Position numbers and translations under genes: made by a program. A stretch of DNA of 64,000 nt from Anarhynchus alexandrinus (taxonomy: Eukaryota; Chordata; Aves; Charadriiformes; Charadriidae), in NCBI GenBank assembly GCA_008711295.1, contig VUYV01000089.1, forward strand, positions 1,769,213 through 1,833,212, in the 5' to 3' direction. This document shows positions 13,441 through 25,359 of the stretch, piece by piece. The notes beneath the pieces are model-generated. The model had not been told where the DNA came from. It saw nothing but the letters and a program-made list of their open reading frames with translations, and ran no database searches. Each line of letters begins with the position of its first letter. The stretch's first letter is position 1.

Positions 13441-13530
13441 CTAATCTACTTCAACAAAATACTAATAATAAAATAATAAAAATTAAAGATAATAATATTA
13501 ATAAGAAAATAATGAAATATATACAATGCA
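13441..13530. repeat. (AAT)n-like AT-rich low-complexity tract inside the LTR
   Basis: Irregular ATA/AAT/TAA units alternate for about 90 bp with hardly any G or C. This is a common feature of the distal half of avian LTRs of this type. Confidence 0.6.
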
Positions 13531-13737
13531 TACAACCTGTATCGAGCTCCCACGATGCCAGTCACGTCACCGACAGGCACTGGGAAAGTCCCAGACTGGA
13601 GTCAGCGATGGATGGGAACTGGATTCCAGATCTGGATTCAGGAACACACAGATCAGGATCAAAGGCAGACAAACAGACGGAGTCCTCCTCAGACTCCAGC
13701 CACTGAAGAAAGAGGCTGACCTCTTTGATCCCTCAGC

Positions 13738-13744
13738 TTTTATA
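13738..13744 (-). promoter_or_regulatory. TATA box of the minus-strand LTR
   Basis: TTTTATA on the plus strand reads TATAAAA on the minus strand, in a GC-richer context inside the LTR. It is placed centrally in the ~790 bp element, as expected for a U3/R boundary region. Confidence 0.5.
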
Positions 13745-14087
13745 CTGAGCATGAGGCCGATGGGATGGAATACCCTGTTGGTCAGTTTTGGGTCATCTGT
13801 CCTGTCCGCTCCTCCCTGCAGGTGGGACCCCTTTATGCTTTTCTACTTCTGACTCTCCAACGGGGCACATAACAAAGTTATCTGGCCTTGGGTGTTATAG
13901 CAATAAGTATAATCAAGAGCCTCTCTGCATACCATGCCTGGGCATCAGCTATAAACATCAGACCTTATCTGCTAGGAACTGACACTGTCTGAAAAATATG
14001 CCATTAATTTCAGAGTTACAAGAGGCTTAACTGACAAGTAAAATTACTGAAAAGGAAATTGGTTCTGTTTTACCTTAAACCAGGACA

Positions 14088-17000
14088 CCTTCTTTCCCTT
14101 CTTTCTGATAGTCCCAGTACTTGAGTTGAGGTTCACAGATGTTTTAAACCAGTGTTGCTGCAGAAAGAGTCCATGTTTGTCCCATCACTATGCTGTCCTG
14201 GGCTGCTGCTAGATGCAGCTGCATAAAGAAATGGAAAAGATGATCCATCTTAATATAAAGTTTGTGTTGTTGTTTTTTTTTTTTTTTTTTTGGGCTACTT
14301 TAACCCAGGTAAGTCTTCAGAAACTTATGGTGGCAAAAAAGGGGCAAGGCAGAAAAGACAAAAATCATCTAGGAATGGGCAGAGAGCAGAGGGGGGCTTT
14401 TTGTTTCTTTCTTTATTTTTAATAAGAGTATTGGTTTGTGCCATTGCAAATTGTTAAACTATGGTTCAAGATGCCAACCCTTCAGAATTAAGCAAAACAG
14501 ATGCTTACAATATAAGTAAACGTTTGATTTGCTTTAATATATTATTTGCTTTTATTTCACTTATTTCTTATGTAAGACAGATAATTGCATCTGCTGAAAT
14601 TCAAAATCAGTGGTAAACCTCCTTCATCTCTCATAAACTCTGAATAACGTACACAATTTAGGCATACTCAGAGCTAATATCATCCGAGCAAGAGGATAGT
14701 CAAGTAAAATTAAACACTATGCCATTGCTTTTGAATGGTAGCTTCTGATTTACAGCTCATATTCCAAAAGTGGGAAACTTGAATACTAGACCTACTTAAG
14801 CCTCTGTGGAGCACTGCTGGGGACCACTTCCTTCCACTGGGATTGGACCATAGTGTAGCCAAAAGTGGAGCTCAGAAAAGAAAATACGCCAAGGAAACCT
14901 GACTCAGGAATTTGAGGTATAATGGTGAAGGAATACCAGCTCTGATTCCTTCCTCAGGGTATGTTATTTATTTTGCTTTTAAGAATTACTGAGTAGAATA
15001 GCAAGGGAATTAGGACTATCATATTTTTTGCCATTCTGAGAGCTATTTTTTTCCCACATAAACAAAATAACCTTTTTTTTTAATAAAAAGAGATTATTTT
15101 TATTAACAATGGAAGAAACATATTTTAACAAAATGTTCAAATTTTTGATTCAGGTTTGGACTTTGGACTTTTCAGATAACATATTTATTATTTAATACAC
15201 AAGTAAATAATGAGGCTACTTTCAAAATATAGAATCTTACCTATCAGTCTTCCAAACTTATTTAGTTTAGTTATTGATATGATCTTTAAGACAATCCTCA
15301 AAACATTTAACAAGAAATAGCTTTGCAGTAAAGATCTTAGACATAATTCTTACCCCTAAACTTCTAACACTCTCTCTTTGTTTGTTTGGGTTTTTTTAAG
15401 TTCAGAAAGTTTGGTACAAAATGACAGTGAAATGAAAATAAAATAATTGTTGCAACAACCAGTCAGCTGACAGTTAAGAAATTCTAAAATTGTACATTGA
15501 TGAGAACAAATATAACTCTCATTTTATATTCTCTGCATTTCATTCCCTTTTTGCTTATTTTGTCCCAAAACATGTTTTATCATAAGTATCATATATATGA
15601 CATTTTAGCTCAAAATAATCACAGCCTTTTTTCCTTTTCTACCACCCTTTCTTATTTTTTTTTCTCCCTGTAGAAATGCATAATCCCAAAGAAAATAAAA
15701 TCTCTTGTAGACACAATCCACTGAAATTACTTGAAAAGGTCATCTCTGGAAAGTGATGAATATATTTTGAAAAAACTCAAAACTTAAATATGCTAGCATG
15801 TATTTTTGGGGGTGTGTGCAATTCTATTGCATGAGAGACTTTGTCAGTGTATATTAGACCAAGTAAAAAAAAAAAATTGATTAGAACTATTTTTTCATAC
15901 ATTTAATGCTATCAGCACATATTTCACTCTGTAAGTACTGTTTTTTCATGACCATTATCTTCCTCTTTGTCCAACAAAAAATAAAATAAATTTAATATAT
16001 TGATGTGGTAGCCTTTTTTTATTATCCTACGCATTGAAGTATTTTCCACCTTAGGGTTTTTATTGTGTCTCCAATCTATATGCATGTATGGCAAGCTTTT
16101 TATTATGCTTTTCATTCTACTGCACCTGCTCTGGGTGTTATCAGAAATATGTTTCAATCAGACTGATCAAAGTTTGTTCACAATGTAAGTGTATTTCTTT
16201 ATAAATTGAAGGTCTCTCTTTCTGTTTATATAAGATATGGAACAATATATATTTATTTTTTTTCAGTACACCTCCTTCCTGCCTAGCTTAATTTTCAAAT
16301 AATTCATCCTGCTGACTAAAGGAAAGCAGTACAATCTTTTTTTTTTTCCTTCAGATAATTCTTTTTTTTTTCTCCTTTAAAGTTACAGAATGTGCATAGG
16401 GTAGTACAAGTTACTAGAAAATTGGATCTTCATCACATATGTAAAACATCCAAAAGTCTGATATATTACATGAAGCTTAATCAAGGATAACCTGGAAAAT
16501 AGACAGAGACTTAAACTGCAGCCAGCTGCAGTAGCTGAAACTTTGTAAGTCACAAAAAACTCCTAATATGTATTTTGAAATGAATTAGAGATAGTTTCAC
16601 AAATCATCAGTGTCCTAACAAAAAATTATTAAAATTTCATCTTTTTCATTTATTTAATTGCTAAAATGTAAAAACATATCAGACTAGGTAGATGCATCTA
16701 AAAAAACAGTAATATTTTTAAAACAGTAATGGTGTCTCAAACTTACAGATGAAGGAGCTATGCCAAACCATTTCCTGTTTAAATAAAGATTTTCATATAT
16801 TGGATGTTTTTCAACTTTCAAATGGATACTGTACATAAGCTAATTTTTCCACATAGCTAATATGTATGACAAAGTCACCGTTATAAATATCAGTGATGTA
16901 TTGGTGATATAACATAACTGAAATTATCAACAGATAGAATTAACAGAAAAAGATTAAATGACAGAATTATGTGTCAGCAGTTTCTCAAAGTCAATTACAA

Positions 17001-20000
17001 GGGCATAATGGCATAGGTCTGTATTCTAAAGTTCAAGAAACTTAAATGTTACTGAATTATGCATGCATTCACAGAATTGTGCATGTCAAAGACAAATTTG
17101 CAGAAAACACAAAAACACCATAAAGAAGATGAAGGAGGAGGAGAAGTATAGCAGAGCTAGAAATTAACCTGGACTGAAAGGAACTCCTCCAACTTATCCC
17201 TCCATGAAACATTACACATATAAAAACAAAAGCAACATAGAATCATACAGAAATATTTAACGGTGCTTTAAGTTTTTAAAGTATAAATAGCCACAGTCTC
17301 TCCCAGATATTGTCTATATTTTAATGTGTTCACTCAGCAAATGATATGAGTAGTGTATTGGTAGCACTGGTAGTCTCCCTTCCCTTCCCTTCCCTGCCTG
17401 CCTTTAAAAGTTATCCATTTGGAACAGGACTTCCCACTTAACTAATTTCTGAAAGGTCACAGCTCATTCTGATGCAAAAATTAGTTTGTCCTATTTAAGT
17501 GGCATAATTTTGGTAGTAATTTCTCTGTGAAATTTAATGTTGATTTAAGGGATTTGAGCTTCAGTGTAAAATTCAATATTAACCTAATCCTTCTGAAGTC
17601 TGTTGGCATCGAGATCACTTTTTAAACGTAGAAATTCTGTTTGAATTCACTGTCTTCTTTTCTCTTCCACAGATTTTTCTTATTGGAAAGGTTATTCTTA
17701 GAGACATTTGATGAAATTATACTTGCTCTGACTTCTCATTTTATTTCAAAGGATTTGCTTTTAATTTTGTTGGATTGATTTTTGGTGAGACCAATGGATT
17801 AGGGCATAATGCTGCTGAAAAACACAGTATTACATTCAGTTTGAATATTTGCAGTATGCGGATTTGGAAGTGGAGCGACAGAGGTAAAACTATATTTACA
17901 CTTTCAAAAAATCTTAGCTTTTAAGCCTTTTCTGCACTGCTATGAACTGTAAAACATGATTTTTTAAAAATAAAATTCAAAAATAGCGTTGGTAATATTG
18001 TTATGTTTATGAATTTCATATCAAATTCATTATCTCTGCTTGTATTTGTTCCTCCAGTCTTTTACAATCCATACTTTGAAGCTCGGTAAATTTACAAAGT
18101 AAACTAGCAATTTAGAATCCAAGAGCTCAAATCCCTAAAAGTCCTTTAGGAGACCTGGGTCAGCTACAAATAGATGCTTCAGTCAACCACTTTGATAGCT
18201 GCTATCGAACATAGTGTAAAACAGTGTGAAGTACTAAGGTCAGTAAGGTCAATATGAGTTGATAAGTGAAAGAATATTCAATTAATATTTCTGTGTTCTG
18301 ATCTCTACTCAGTTATCCTTGGGGGGAAAAAAAGGCCAAAAAAAAGGGCATATAAATGGAAAATAGGTTTACAGGTTTGTTGTTAAAAGGGAAGGAGTAA
18401 TGTAAAAAAAAGACTTGTACAAGACTATTTATTGTACATTAAAATGCTAATTATACTAAGTCTGTGTTAATGATGATGCCAGAAGGGCACGAGTTTGAAT
18501 TAAACTAATTAAATATATCCTAAAGGAAAGAAGAAAAAAGAAATTGAGCTTCTCTAAAGCTGAATATATATAATTAAAATGAGAAGTAATGGTAGAATGT
18601 AAATACAATATTATACAGATCTATAATGGAGAGATTGTACTGTAAGACTTTTAAGGTATTAGATTTATATTTTAGAAGGTATAGTAATCCATTATATAAT
18701 ACTCAGAGCACATGAATTTACATAATTTGGTACCTAACTACAAAAACATCAGTGAACATTGCTAATATAGAAAGTAAATATAGCTACACTACACAAAATT
18801 TTAGTAAGACAGTCCTTTTCGTTCTCCTGTAACCTGTTGGGAGACCCCAGCAATAATCCTTTGGATCCTCATTATGGACAAACCAAAGTTGATCTCAGCT
18901 TAGATAAAACTTTCTATTAGATCCAATAAACTGTACTTGTTCAAAGGAACTTGGATTAATTCCTTACAATAAATGTGTGTTGACATGAGACAGAGTGAAG
19001 AAGCAGTATGGCCGTCACATAGTTACAATACAGAACATGTTAAAATAAAGGTTTATTTTACCTTCTAACAATTGTATATAGTGCATAATATTTGTGGAAG
19101 TAAGCTTTTCAAGCGAGTCTATAGATATGATCAATAATTTATGACTTCTAACTAATGCAAATCAGGTATCGTTAACGGTCTTGTTTTCAGCTAGTTTTCT
19201 AATTTGCAGAACATTGCAATGGACATGAAGTTTTCATGCTCTCAAAAACATATGAAATGAAACACCAAACTGAGTAAATATTTAACTGGAAGAGGATGTT
19301 GAAAGAAACCCAGCTAACAATAGTTTGAGAAAAATAAGATTCGTGACTAGCAAAGGAAGAAAAGCAGTACTTACTTCGAGTGTTGACGGCATTTGTGTTT
19401 CAGTTTTTCACAAATGAAAATATAGATACTTGTGCTAACTGTGATTTTGTAAGGTGCTTTATTCGTGGAAGAAATAATCTGAAAGCAAACACTCTCTTTG
19501 GGGACCCATTGACTTAATAGGAATTTGGTATTCGGTGTTGTCTGTGCTTGCAAGTTAGTATACACCACAAGGGGCTGTGTTACGCTGTGGACAATTTAAA
19601 CTCAAGGGTCAGACAGAAACATTTGAGGGAGATGAATCTTTTTCTTTTTTTTTTTTTTAAATACTACACATCCAGGTGTTGCATCAGCTGTGTGCAACTA
19701 AGTCAAATTTGTGTTCTCCATGGCACTTTTAAAAGAATGTTACATTGCTATATATTGTTCTGTAAATGCATTTGTGTGCTTGGTTCAGTGTTTTGGGGTT
19801 GGAAGAAACCACAGATTGGTCCTTGAATGTTTGTTATAGTATTTGTGGGGTTTTTACGAAGTGAAGTAGCAAGGCAGAGAAGAGGAAAACATAAACTGAC
19901 CACTGGAGAATCCAAAATTTAATTTTTCACATTCACAGAGACTTTGTGTATTCAAGGAAAACGAACAAACAAAAAAATTTCTTCTATTTTATACATTTTC

Positions 20001-22324
20001 CAGCAACGCAAAATGACTAAAATTTTAATGTAAGAAGTTAGTTGGAACTAAGAAATAATGCAGAACTTGAGATAGAGTTTAGAAAATGGATATGAACTGT
20101 TTTGCAAAGAACATAGTTTTTTTCAATTTCAAACAAATTTACAGCTGGAAATCTGGACCCATCAAGAGCTTATAAATCTGCAAATTCACCATGAAGCAAT
20201 ATTCTGTTGTAATCATGTTTTGCATTTTGGATGAAAATTTAATGGATAGTCTAATTTCTTTAAAAAATAAATTAAAACCAAACCAGGACATGTAGAAAAG
20301 ATAGAATGACTTTTTTAATAATCTTGCAAAATTGTTATATTTTGCATAACACTGTATGAAACTTGTTTAAAAATTCCATACTAAGTTTTAAAATCTTGGG
20401 ATCAGGATGGACTACCAGAATTTGCGGTCCTTCCCATGCATATTTTATTTTCCTTGCCTGTCTTGTGATAGTCATGATGATACACTATGTGCAAAGAGGA
20501 ACTTTTGTCTTATTACTGAAGATTTAAGTGTTTCCACTTGCTTAACATCTGTGGATTTTTTTTATGTAAAGGAATCAACAGCAGGGTGGAGACTATAAAA
20601 AGGGTTCCTAGGTTCTAGTACATGTACCCTCAGGATATCATATCTTTAATATTTTCTTGAAAGTTTTCTTCTACTTCTGGCCCTATTTATGGAACTTACA
20701 AGACACTATTCTGAAGGAAAAAAAAAGAGAATATTTATAAATTATGCTTGAAATGAAACACTCCAACAAGAGTAAAGCACTCTGCTAAATATTTCTAAAG
20801 GTTACATCTAAATATATCTAAAGGTTACATATTCGCTGTTTCTGCACACGTACCTTCCATTTTAAGAAAAATAAGTGCAGTGCCCCTTCAGACAAGTGAG
20901 ATACAGCCCATTTACACTTCTTTAGGGTAAGGAGTTAGACCAGAAGATTAGGAGCAGAGAGCAGGGGAGAGAGAGAGAACTGGAAAGCACTGAAGCAGTG
21001 AAAAATAAATATCAACAGAAGCTGCCTGAAGGAAACTGTAAAGGATGTAATAAAAAGTCCTTACAGGATTATATAAGGTTCCTTAAGAAGTCTCACAGCA
21101 GTAGGAAAGACCATTTTGGGGGTAGGGTGGAGAAGTAATGCTTTAACCTGGATTGCAGGAAGCTGAATTTTGTTGTATAATGTTAATTTAGTGACCATCT
21201 CCTCCTGGAGAGCCTGAACTTGAAGGGAGAGAAGAGTGACATCACCATTTGGCAACAGCAAGTTGAGATCCAGGAAGAACTGATACAAAGCAGCATTTTG
21301 TTATGTTTTTGTCAGTGAAAAAATGAAAAGGGGCAGTGGGAGGACTGAACAGTCTGTCCTGGATTAGTCAGCAGGCAAATGACTAGTGCGTAGGGGGAGC
21401 CCATGGAATCGTAGTTAGCTAAATCCTTCCTTCCGCTCTCTCTCCTAAATTTGATCCTAATATGGATCATCCTAAATTTTAAAAAAGATATGCAAGTGGC
21501 ATAGAGTGTTCAAACAAATGTTTCTTTGCTTAAAACTGAAAGAGGCAAATGGGTTCTAGAGCTGTTAAGGAATTGACTTGGATCTTTGTCTGCCGCTGGT
21601 AAAAAAAAAAAAATAAAAATCACACATCTGTGCATGAATCCACTGATCATAGCTACTGTGGAAAAACACAGGAAATCTCCTTGTTGCGTATCCCCAGTTC
21701 TGAGTGTCATGGAGGCTGAGGTGCATGCCAGTGTGTGGTACTGAAAAGAGAAACACATGAGAAATAATGTGGTGGTCTCACTCCACAAACAGTTGCAAGA
21801 GCGTACCTTTCAGGTACAAGACTTTCTAGGAATACTAGCATATGGTCCTAGAAATGTTGAAGCTTGAATGACCTTGACCAATGTGAGTATGTCAGTTTCT
21901 GCCAACTGAAGTGCATGTTTGCATACCTTACAACTGTTTTCAGCCTTAGAACATTATAAATCTGGGCAGAAGGACTTGCTAGGCACTGCCTCCATAGCCA
22001 CTTCCACCAACTAGCGAAGGCCAGCCCAGGCAGTAACATCAATTTCAGAGACCATTTACAACAAGGCTACAAGGCTGTTGTACTCAAATCTTGCTGTGGG
22101 CAACCAGGAGCACACTATCTATATGGAGCTAGTGATTTTATTTTTAGCCAAATTAATGTTTTAACAGTCTGATGGGGCAAACTGCTAGTCCAATTAGAGT
22201 AATACTAGCACTCACAGTCTGAACTAACACAGGGAAACCTCATTAATAATACCTTTGAAAGTAGTATACAAAAAAATTTAGTAATTCCTGCTCCCTTTTC
22301 TCTGGTGCTATATTCACCCTTCCA
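14088..22324. other. 8 kb of AT-rich unique sequence, no gene seen
   Basis: Nothing is recognisable as an exon, RNA gene or repeat family. There is a T19 run at 14273-14291, a short (CCCTT)n at 17376-17403, an A13 run at 21600, and a duplicated CTAAAGGTTACAT block at 20797-20829. A mild local GC rise occurs at 20930-21290 and 21560-22080 with no conserved-looking frame. If this is an intron, I cannot say of which gene. Confidence 0.5.
17376..17403. repeat. (CCCTT)n microsatellite
   Basis: Four TCCCT units in tandem run into GCCTGCCT. This is a short pyrimidine-strand repeat. Confidence 0.8.
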
Positions 22325-22810
22325 GTGAATATAACAGTTCATCCAAATCCCAAAGCTAGCAGATTCAGGCTTCCTCAAGAAGAAAGAGGGCGTGAGGAAA
22401 TAAGATGTATTGTCAGCATCCTGAGGTCTTTGCCAGCAGAAGCCAGAGGTCCATGGTGGGAATTACTTTCTATTCTTTGCCACAGGAAGCATGATACTAG
22501 TTTCTTATACTGTTTCAATTTTGGGGTCCATTTGGCTTTTTTAATGTGTTTTCCAGTTCATGCCTGCTCCTTTTCCTCTGTCCCCAGGGAAGGGGTGAAA
22601 GCTGCTTCACAAGCCCCCATGCGGCCAGTGGCAGAGCTGGAGCTCAGACAGGCTGGGCAATGGGCGCTTGGCCGCAGGGCACCTGGTAAACCCAGCTCAG
22701 CCTCGCTTAGGCCAAGGGCAGCCCAGCCACCCCCTGGGACCCGACACAGCCTGCCACCTGCACCCAGTAATTGCAAATATATCCATGTTTACTGGCCTGC
22801 AAGACAGTGA
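22325..22810 (+). other. GC-rich patch with a 161-codon open frame and an exon-like core
   Basis: This is the longest open frame in the window outside the CR1 elements: 161 codons, 22325-22810, with an ATG start. I do not recognise the protein. The N-terminal half is unremarkable. Residues around 55-80 are hydrophobic, rich in F, L and C, and the C-terminal third is rich in A, P, R and G because of the GC-rich DNA beneath it. The most interesting part is 22588-22685. It is preceded by a pyrimidine tract and CCCCAG and followed by GTAAAC, so it looks like a 98-bp internal exon. No partner exons are visible and its length is not a multiple of three. It could be a lncRNA exon, an unrecognised repeat or chance. 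Confidence 0.3.
22588..22685 (+). other. Exon-like segment with canonical splice-site context
   Basis: The left edge has a polypyrimidine tract (CTCCTTTTCCTCTGTCCCCAG) and the right edge reads CTG|GTAAAC, close to consensus donor. The 98-bp interval between is about two-thirds GC in an AT-rich neighbourhood. No open frame can be proven because adjacent exons are unknown. It may be non-coding or fortuitous. Confidence 0.25.
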
Positions 22811-23199
22811 GGTATGTACAGTGGTGTGTAGGGATAATAATGTTGGTTGTCTGTTGAACCCTGCCATGGATCCTCTCATTTTTCCAGTTCAGGAAGAAAA
22901 GTGACTTGGTTTTTTCAAGGTTGTCATGGCACAGGTTAAGTCATTTGTACCACAGAGTTAATGTGGTGCTGGGCACACAAGAACTTGCTTGGCCTATAGC
23001 AAGACATATGAGGTACCACATTCTCATCATGTCGATGCTGCATCTTCAAAGAGTCACTTCAGTGTTGTTGTCCAAGGACCTGCAGTGTGGATACAGATGG
23101 GGTTGTCAAGATTTGAATAATAGTATGGGTTTCTGCAACACGGGGATAAGCACTCAGTAGTTGTGGATGCAATTATTTATACCTGCTTTTATAAATTTT
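22811..23199. other. Unassigned sequence between GC patch and CR1 remnant
   Basis: Mixed-composition DNA includes an 84-codon open frame (22906-23160) without family resemblance. Nothing firmer can be said. Confidence 0.4.
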
Positions 23200-23537
23200 C
23201 AGAATAAAGATATTGGATAAAATAAGGCCCCAGGGCATTTGTGGGGAACAGTGCTGGACATTATTTCCTTATCTAGATGGAAGTACTATTTATAATTACC
23301 CTCTCCTGAGTTGGACAGACAGCTTTTGATTCATTTAATTGTATTTCTCTCCAAACCAATTTGATTTAATTTCCCCATAGGATATGCTGTGACACAGCAT
23401 CAAATACATTTTGAGAAATTCAGATAGATCTCCTTCCTGCATGCCTTTCTCATAGTTCTGCAATTTTATCAGCACCAGAAAAGTGATCAAGATGGCTTGG
23501 AAAATTCAGTCTCTATGAAACCATTTATGATTCTATT
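23200..23537 (-). mobile_element. Old antisense CR1/CR1-like reverse-transcriptase remnant
   Basis: Read on the minus strand, the segment keeps the block order of the CR1 RT palm. First comes a HGF-like block followed by an L-I-T-F-type stretch (about 23537-23470). Next is a YLDFSKAFD-like block at about 23430-23405, where L-N-F-S-K survives. A VSH.IL-like block follows, then an RV-hydrophobic-N block near 23295. Last are the GP and FN-F blocks of the SGVPQGS.LGP.LFNIF region at about 23235-23203. Frame is lost in several places. The element lacks the CR1 3' half and 3' tail, so it was cut by later deletion. Divergence is much higher than in the other CR1 copies here. It could belong to a CR1-related ancient LINE rather than CR1 proper. 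Confidence 0.6.
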
Positions 23538-25128
23538 TTGTGACTGATTCCACTCTTTTCCTTATTAGCACTAAAGGCTCAGAAAGTTATTCCATACTCT
23601 GCAGCTTGGTTTCTGTGGTTCCTTCCCTGTTCACATTCATCAGGTATAATATAACCAAGTCTTGATCAAAGTTAACCTTTGTGGAAGGCTTTTAATTGCT
23701 TGTTTTTAATCTAAATTTTGCTTTGTTCACTTCTGGTTTAATTTCACAGCTAATAATTTATCCTTGGATTTTGGAATATTCAGTTGACCTTCTTGTTGTC
23801 CGATCTTCCCACTTAAGGTTTTTCTTAACTGCAAGATGTACTGCCCAATTATCTTACCCTTCAATATCCTGGTATATGGTTCTTTTGTTAGTTTATTGGT
23901 TTCTGATACGTAACACAGTTGCAATCCTCTTTTTTCGTCCTTTTTTTTTTCTTTCTGTATGCTTCGTCCAGCCTTTAACAAATACACTGTCTAGCAGTGA
24001 CACTGAGAATATGAAAAATAGTTCCTCCATTAGATCAGAGTAGAGGTTCATCTTGTCCGGTCTATTTCTGACAAAGGCCAATATATGAAACTTCAAAGAA
24101 AAAATGCAAAATGATGAACCAAATTCTATTTCCAGGAAAGCAAAATTTGAAGGATTACAAAACGACTAATAAAATCAGCAGAAAGAAATAATCCTTCATA
24201 ATCTATTTCAGCTATTTCTCTCTTGTGATGAAAAAAGATGCAATCATCTTATGATTTAGAATAATTAATTTTTAAGTGCTCATTCTTTCTCATAATTGAT
24301 CATGCCAGGCAGATGCACCCTTGGATTTTTAAATGACCTTTGCAAGACATTCAGCTGTTAATTTCTGAAAAGGCAGAGGTTTAAAAAGGCACATAATTTA
24401 TCTCCTGAAACAGGTATGCACCTAGATGTACCCAACATATCACAGAACCTTCAAGTTTAAGCTTAAAAATATTTAAGCTTATAAAAAAAAAAAGTTTATT
24501 TTATGTAATATTTCCAGTAGTTTGTCAGATTTTGAAACTGTTATAATATATGCAGATTTAAACTGCTTTTATTGTACAGAAGGGGCCTAATTTCTAATTG
24601 TTTTTTCTTTTAAGATAGTGAAAATGTTTATAGCATTTATATTTTTTTCTATGTTTAGCAAATTTTTGGAGAATTGTAGATGGTTATGTATGTAAGATTA
24701 ACATTTCATGCAACAGATATCAAGTCTTTGTTTATTGCCTATTATTTTGATAAAATAACAAAATATTCCTTATAGCTTATATCATTACTGTCTATTACAG
24801 AGAACAAAATTCCTTTTCTGATAAATTTAAACATAGTAAGAGTTTTAATTGCTTATTTTGTAAGAAAATGAAATTATGTTTTTTTCTATTTTCTCAGCTA
24901 CAAGCTGTACTAACAAGGAACTTTAATAATGCTAATGTATAATTTTTCAGTTCTTTTTCTAGAACTTAGAAACAAAATCATCTTACTTTATGAAACACTG
25001 TTTATAGCAACTTGTAATGACCACTGTGCTGGGAGCAGCATATGCGTTCCTGTAAACAACATATTGTGTTGTAGGCTTAGGAAATAGCTAATAAAATATG
25101 AGAGGTTTGATCTTTATTTTATGACCCG
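23538..25128. other. AT-rich unique sequence, no gene seen
   Basis: No repeat or gene is recognised. A 115-codon open frame at 23696-24043 and antisense frames beneath it look like chance: hydrophobic residues follow from T-rich DNA and nothing resembles a family. Confidence 0.5.
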
Positions 25129-25359
25129 GACACACTCAGGAAGTGGGCCCTTGTGAACCTCATGAGATTCAACAAGTGTGGGCCCCAGTATCAACACAGG
25201 CTGGGGAATGAAGAGATTGAGAGCAGCCCTGCTGAGAAGAGCTCGAGGGTACTGGTGGATGAAAAGCTGGAAACGAGCCATGAATGTGCGTTCGCAGCCC
25301 AGAAGGCCAACCGTACCATGGGCTGCATCAAAAGAAGGAAGGCCAGCAGGTCAAGAGAG
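25129..25359 (+). mobile_element. CR1 LINE copy A, left half (interrupted by copy B)
   Basis: Plus-strand CR1 ORF2 sequence opens with a VNLMRFNK block (25156-25176). It has lost the following KC.VLHLG block by a small deletion. It then continues with QHRLGNE at about 25195 and the LVDEKL block near 25250-25270. The ANR.MGCI and SRSRE blocks end at 25359. At that codon the element stops abruptly and a different CR1 begins. The missing next block (VILPLYS) is found at 26200, immediately after copy B ends. The two halves are therefore one older CR1 split by an insertion. Confidence 0.85.

Larger units (their letters stand above)
13302..14087 (-). mobile_element. Solo LTR of avian endogenous retrovirus (~790 bp, minus orientation)
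   Basis: Read on the minus strand it begins TGTCCTGGTTTAAGG (14087 downwards) and ends ...CTCAAACCA at 13302, giving TG...CA termini. A TATA box (TATAAAA on the minus strand) lies at 13744-13738. It is followed by a GC-richer R/U5-like stretch and then a long TAA/ATT-rich segment (13441-13530), which would be near the 3' part of the LTR. The 5' 11 bases are nearly shared with the LTR at 8412, but the bodies differ, so they are different subfamilies. Overlapping open frames of 60-108 codons at 13512-13982 lie inside the LTR on both strands and are not genes. No target-site duplication is evident. Confidence 0.72.

Noticed and set aside
13512..13982. Several overlapping 60-108-codon frames on both strands.
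   Set aside because: All are inside the minus-strand LTR and mutually overlapping, with no family resemblance.
14273..14291. T19 run as the poly(A) tail of a minus-strand retrocopy.
   Set aside because: The adjoining sequence on the appropriate side shows no gene-like or retrogene-like content and no target duplication.
14790..14880. Possible antisense reverse-transcriptase block near a GGGGACCAC stretch.
   Set aside because: Only one short block is suggestive and the neighbouring blocks in the expected order are absent.
23696..24096. 115-codon plus-strand frame with a hydrophobic translation.
   Set aside because: T-rich DNA gives F/L-rich translations by default. Overlapping minus-strand frames are equally long and there is no motif or splice context.
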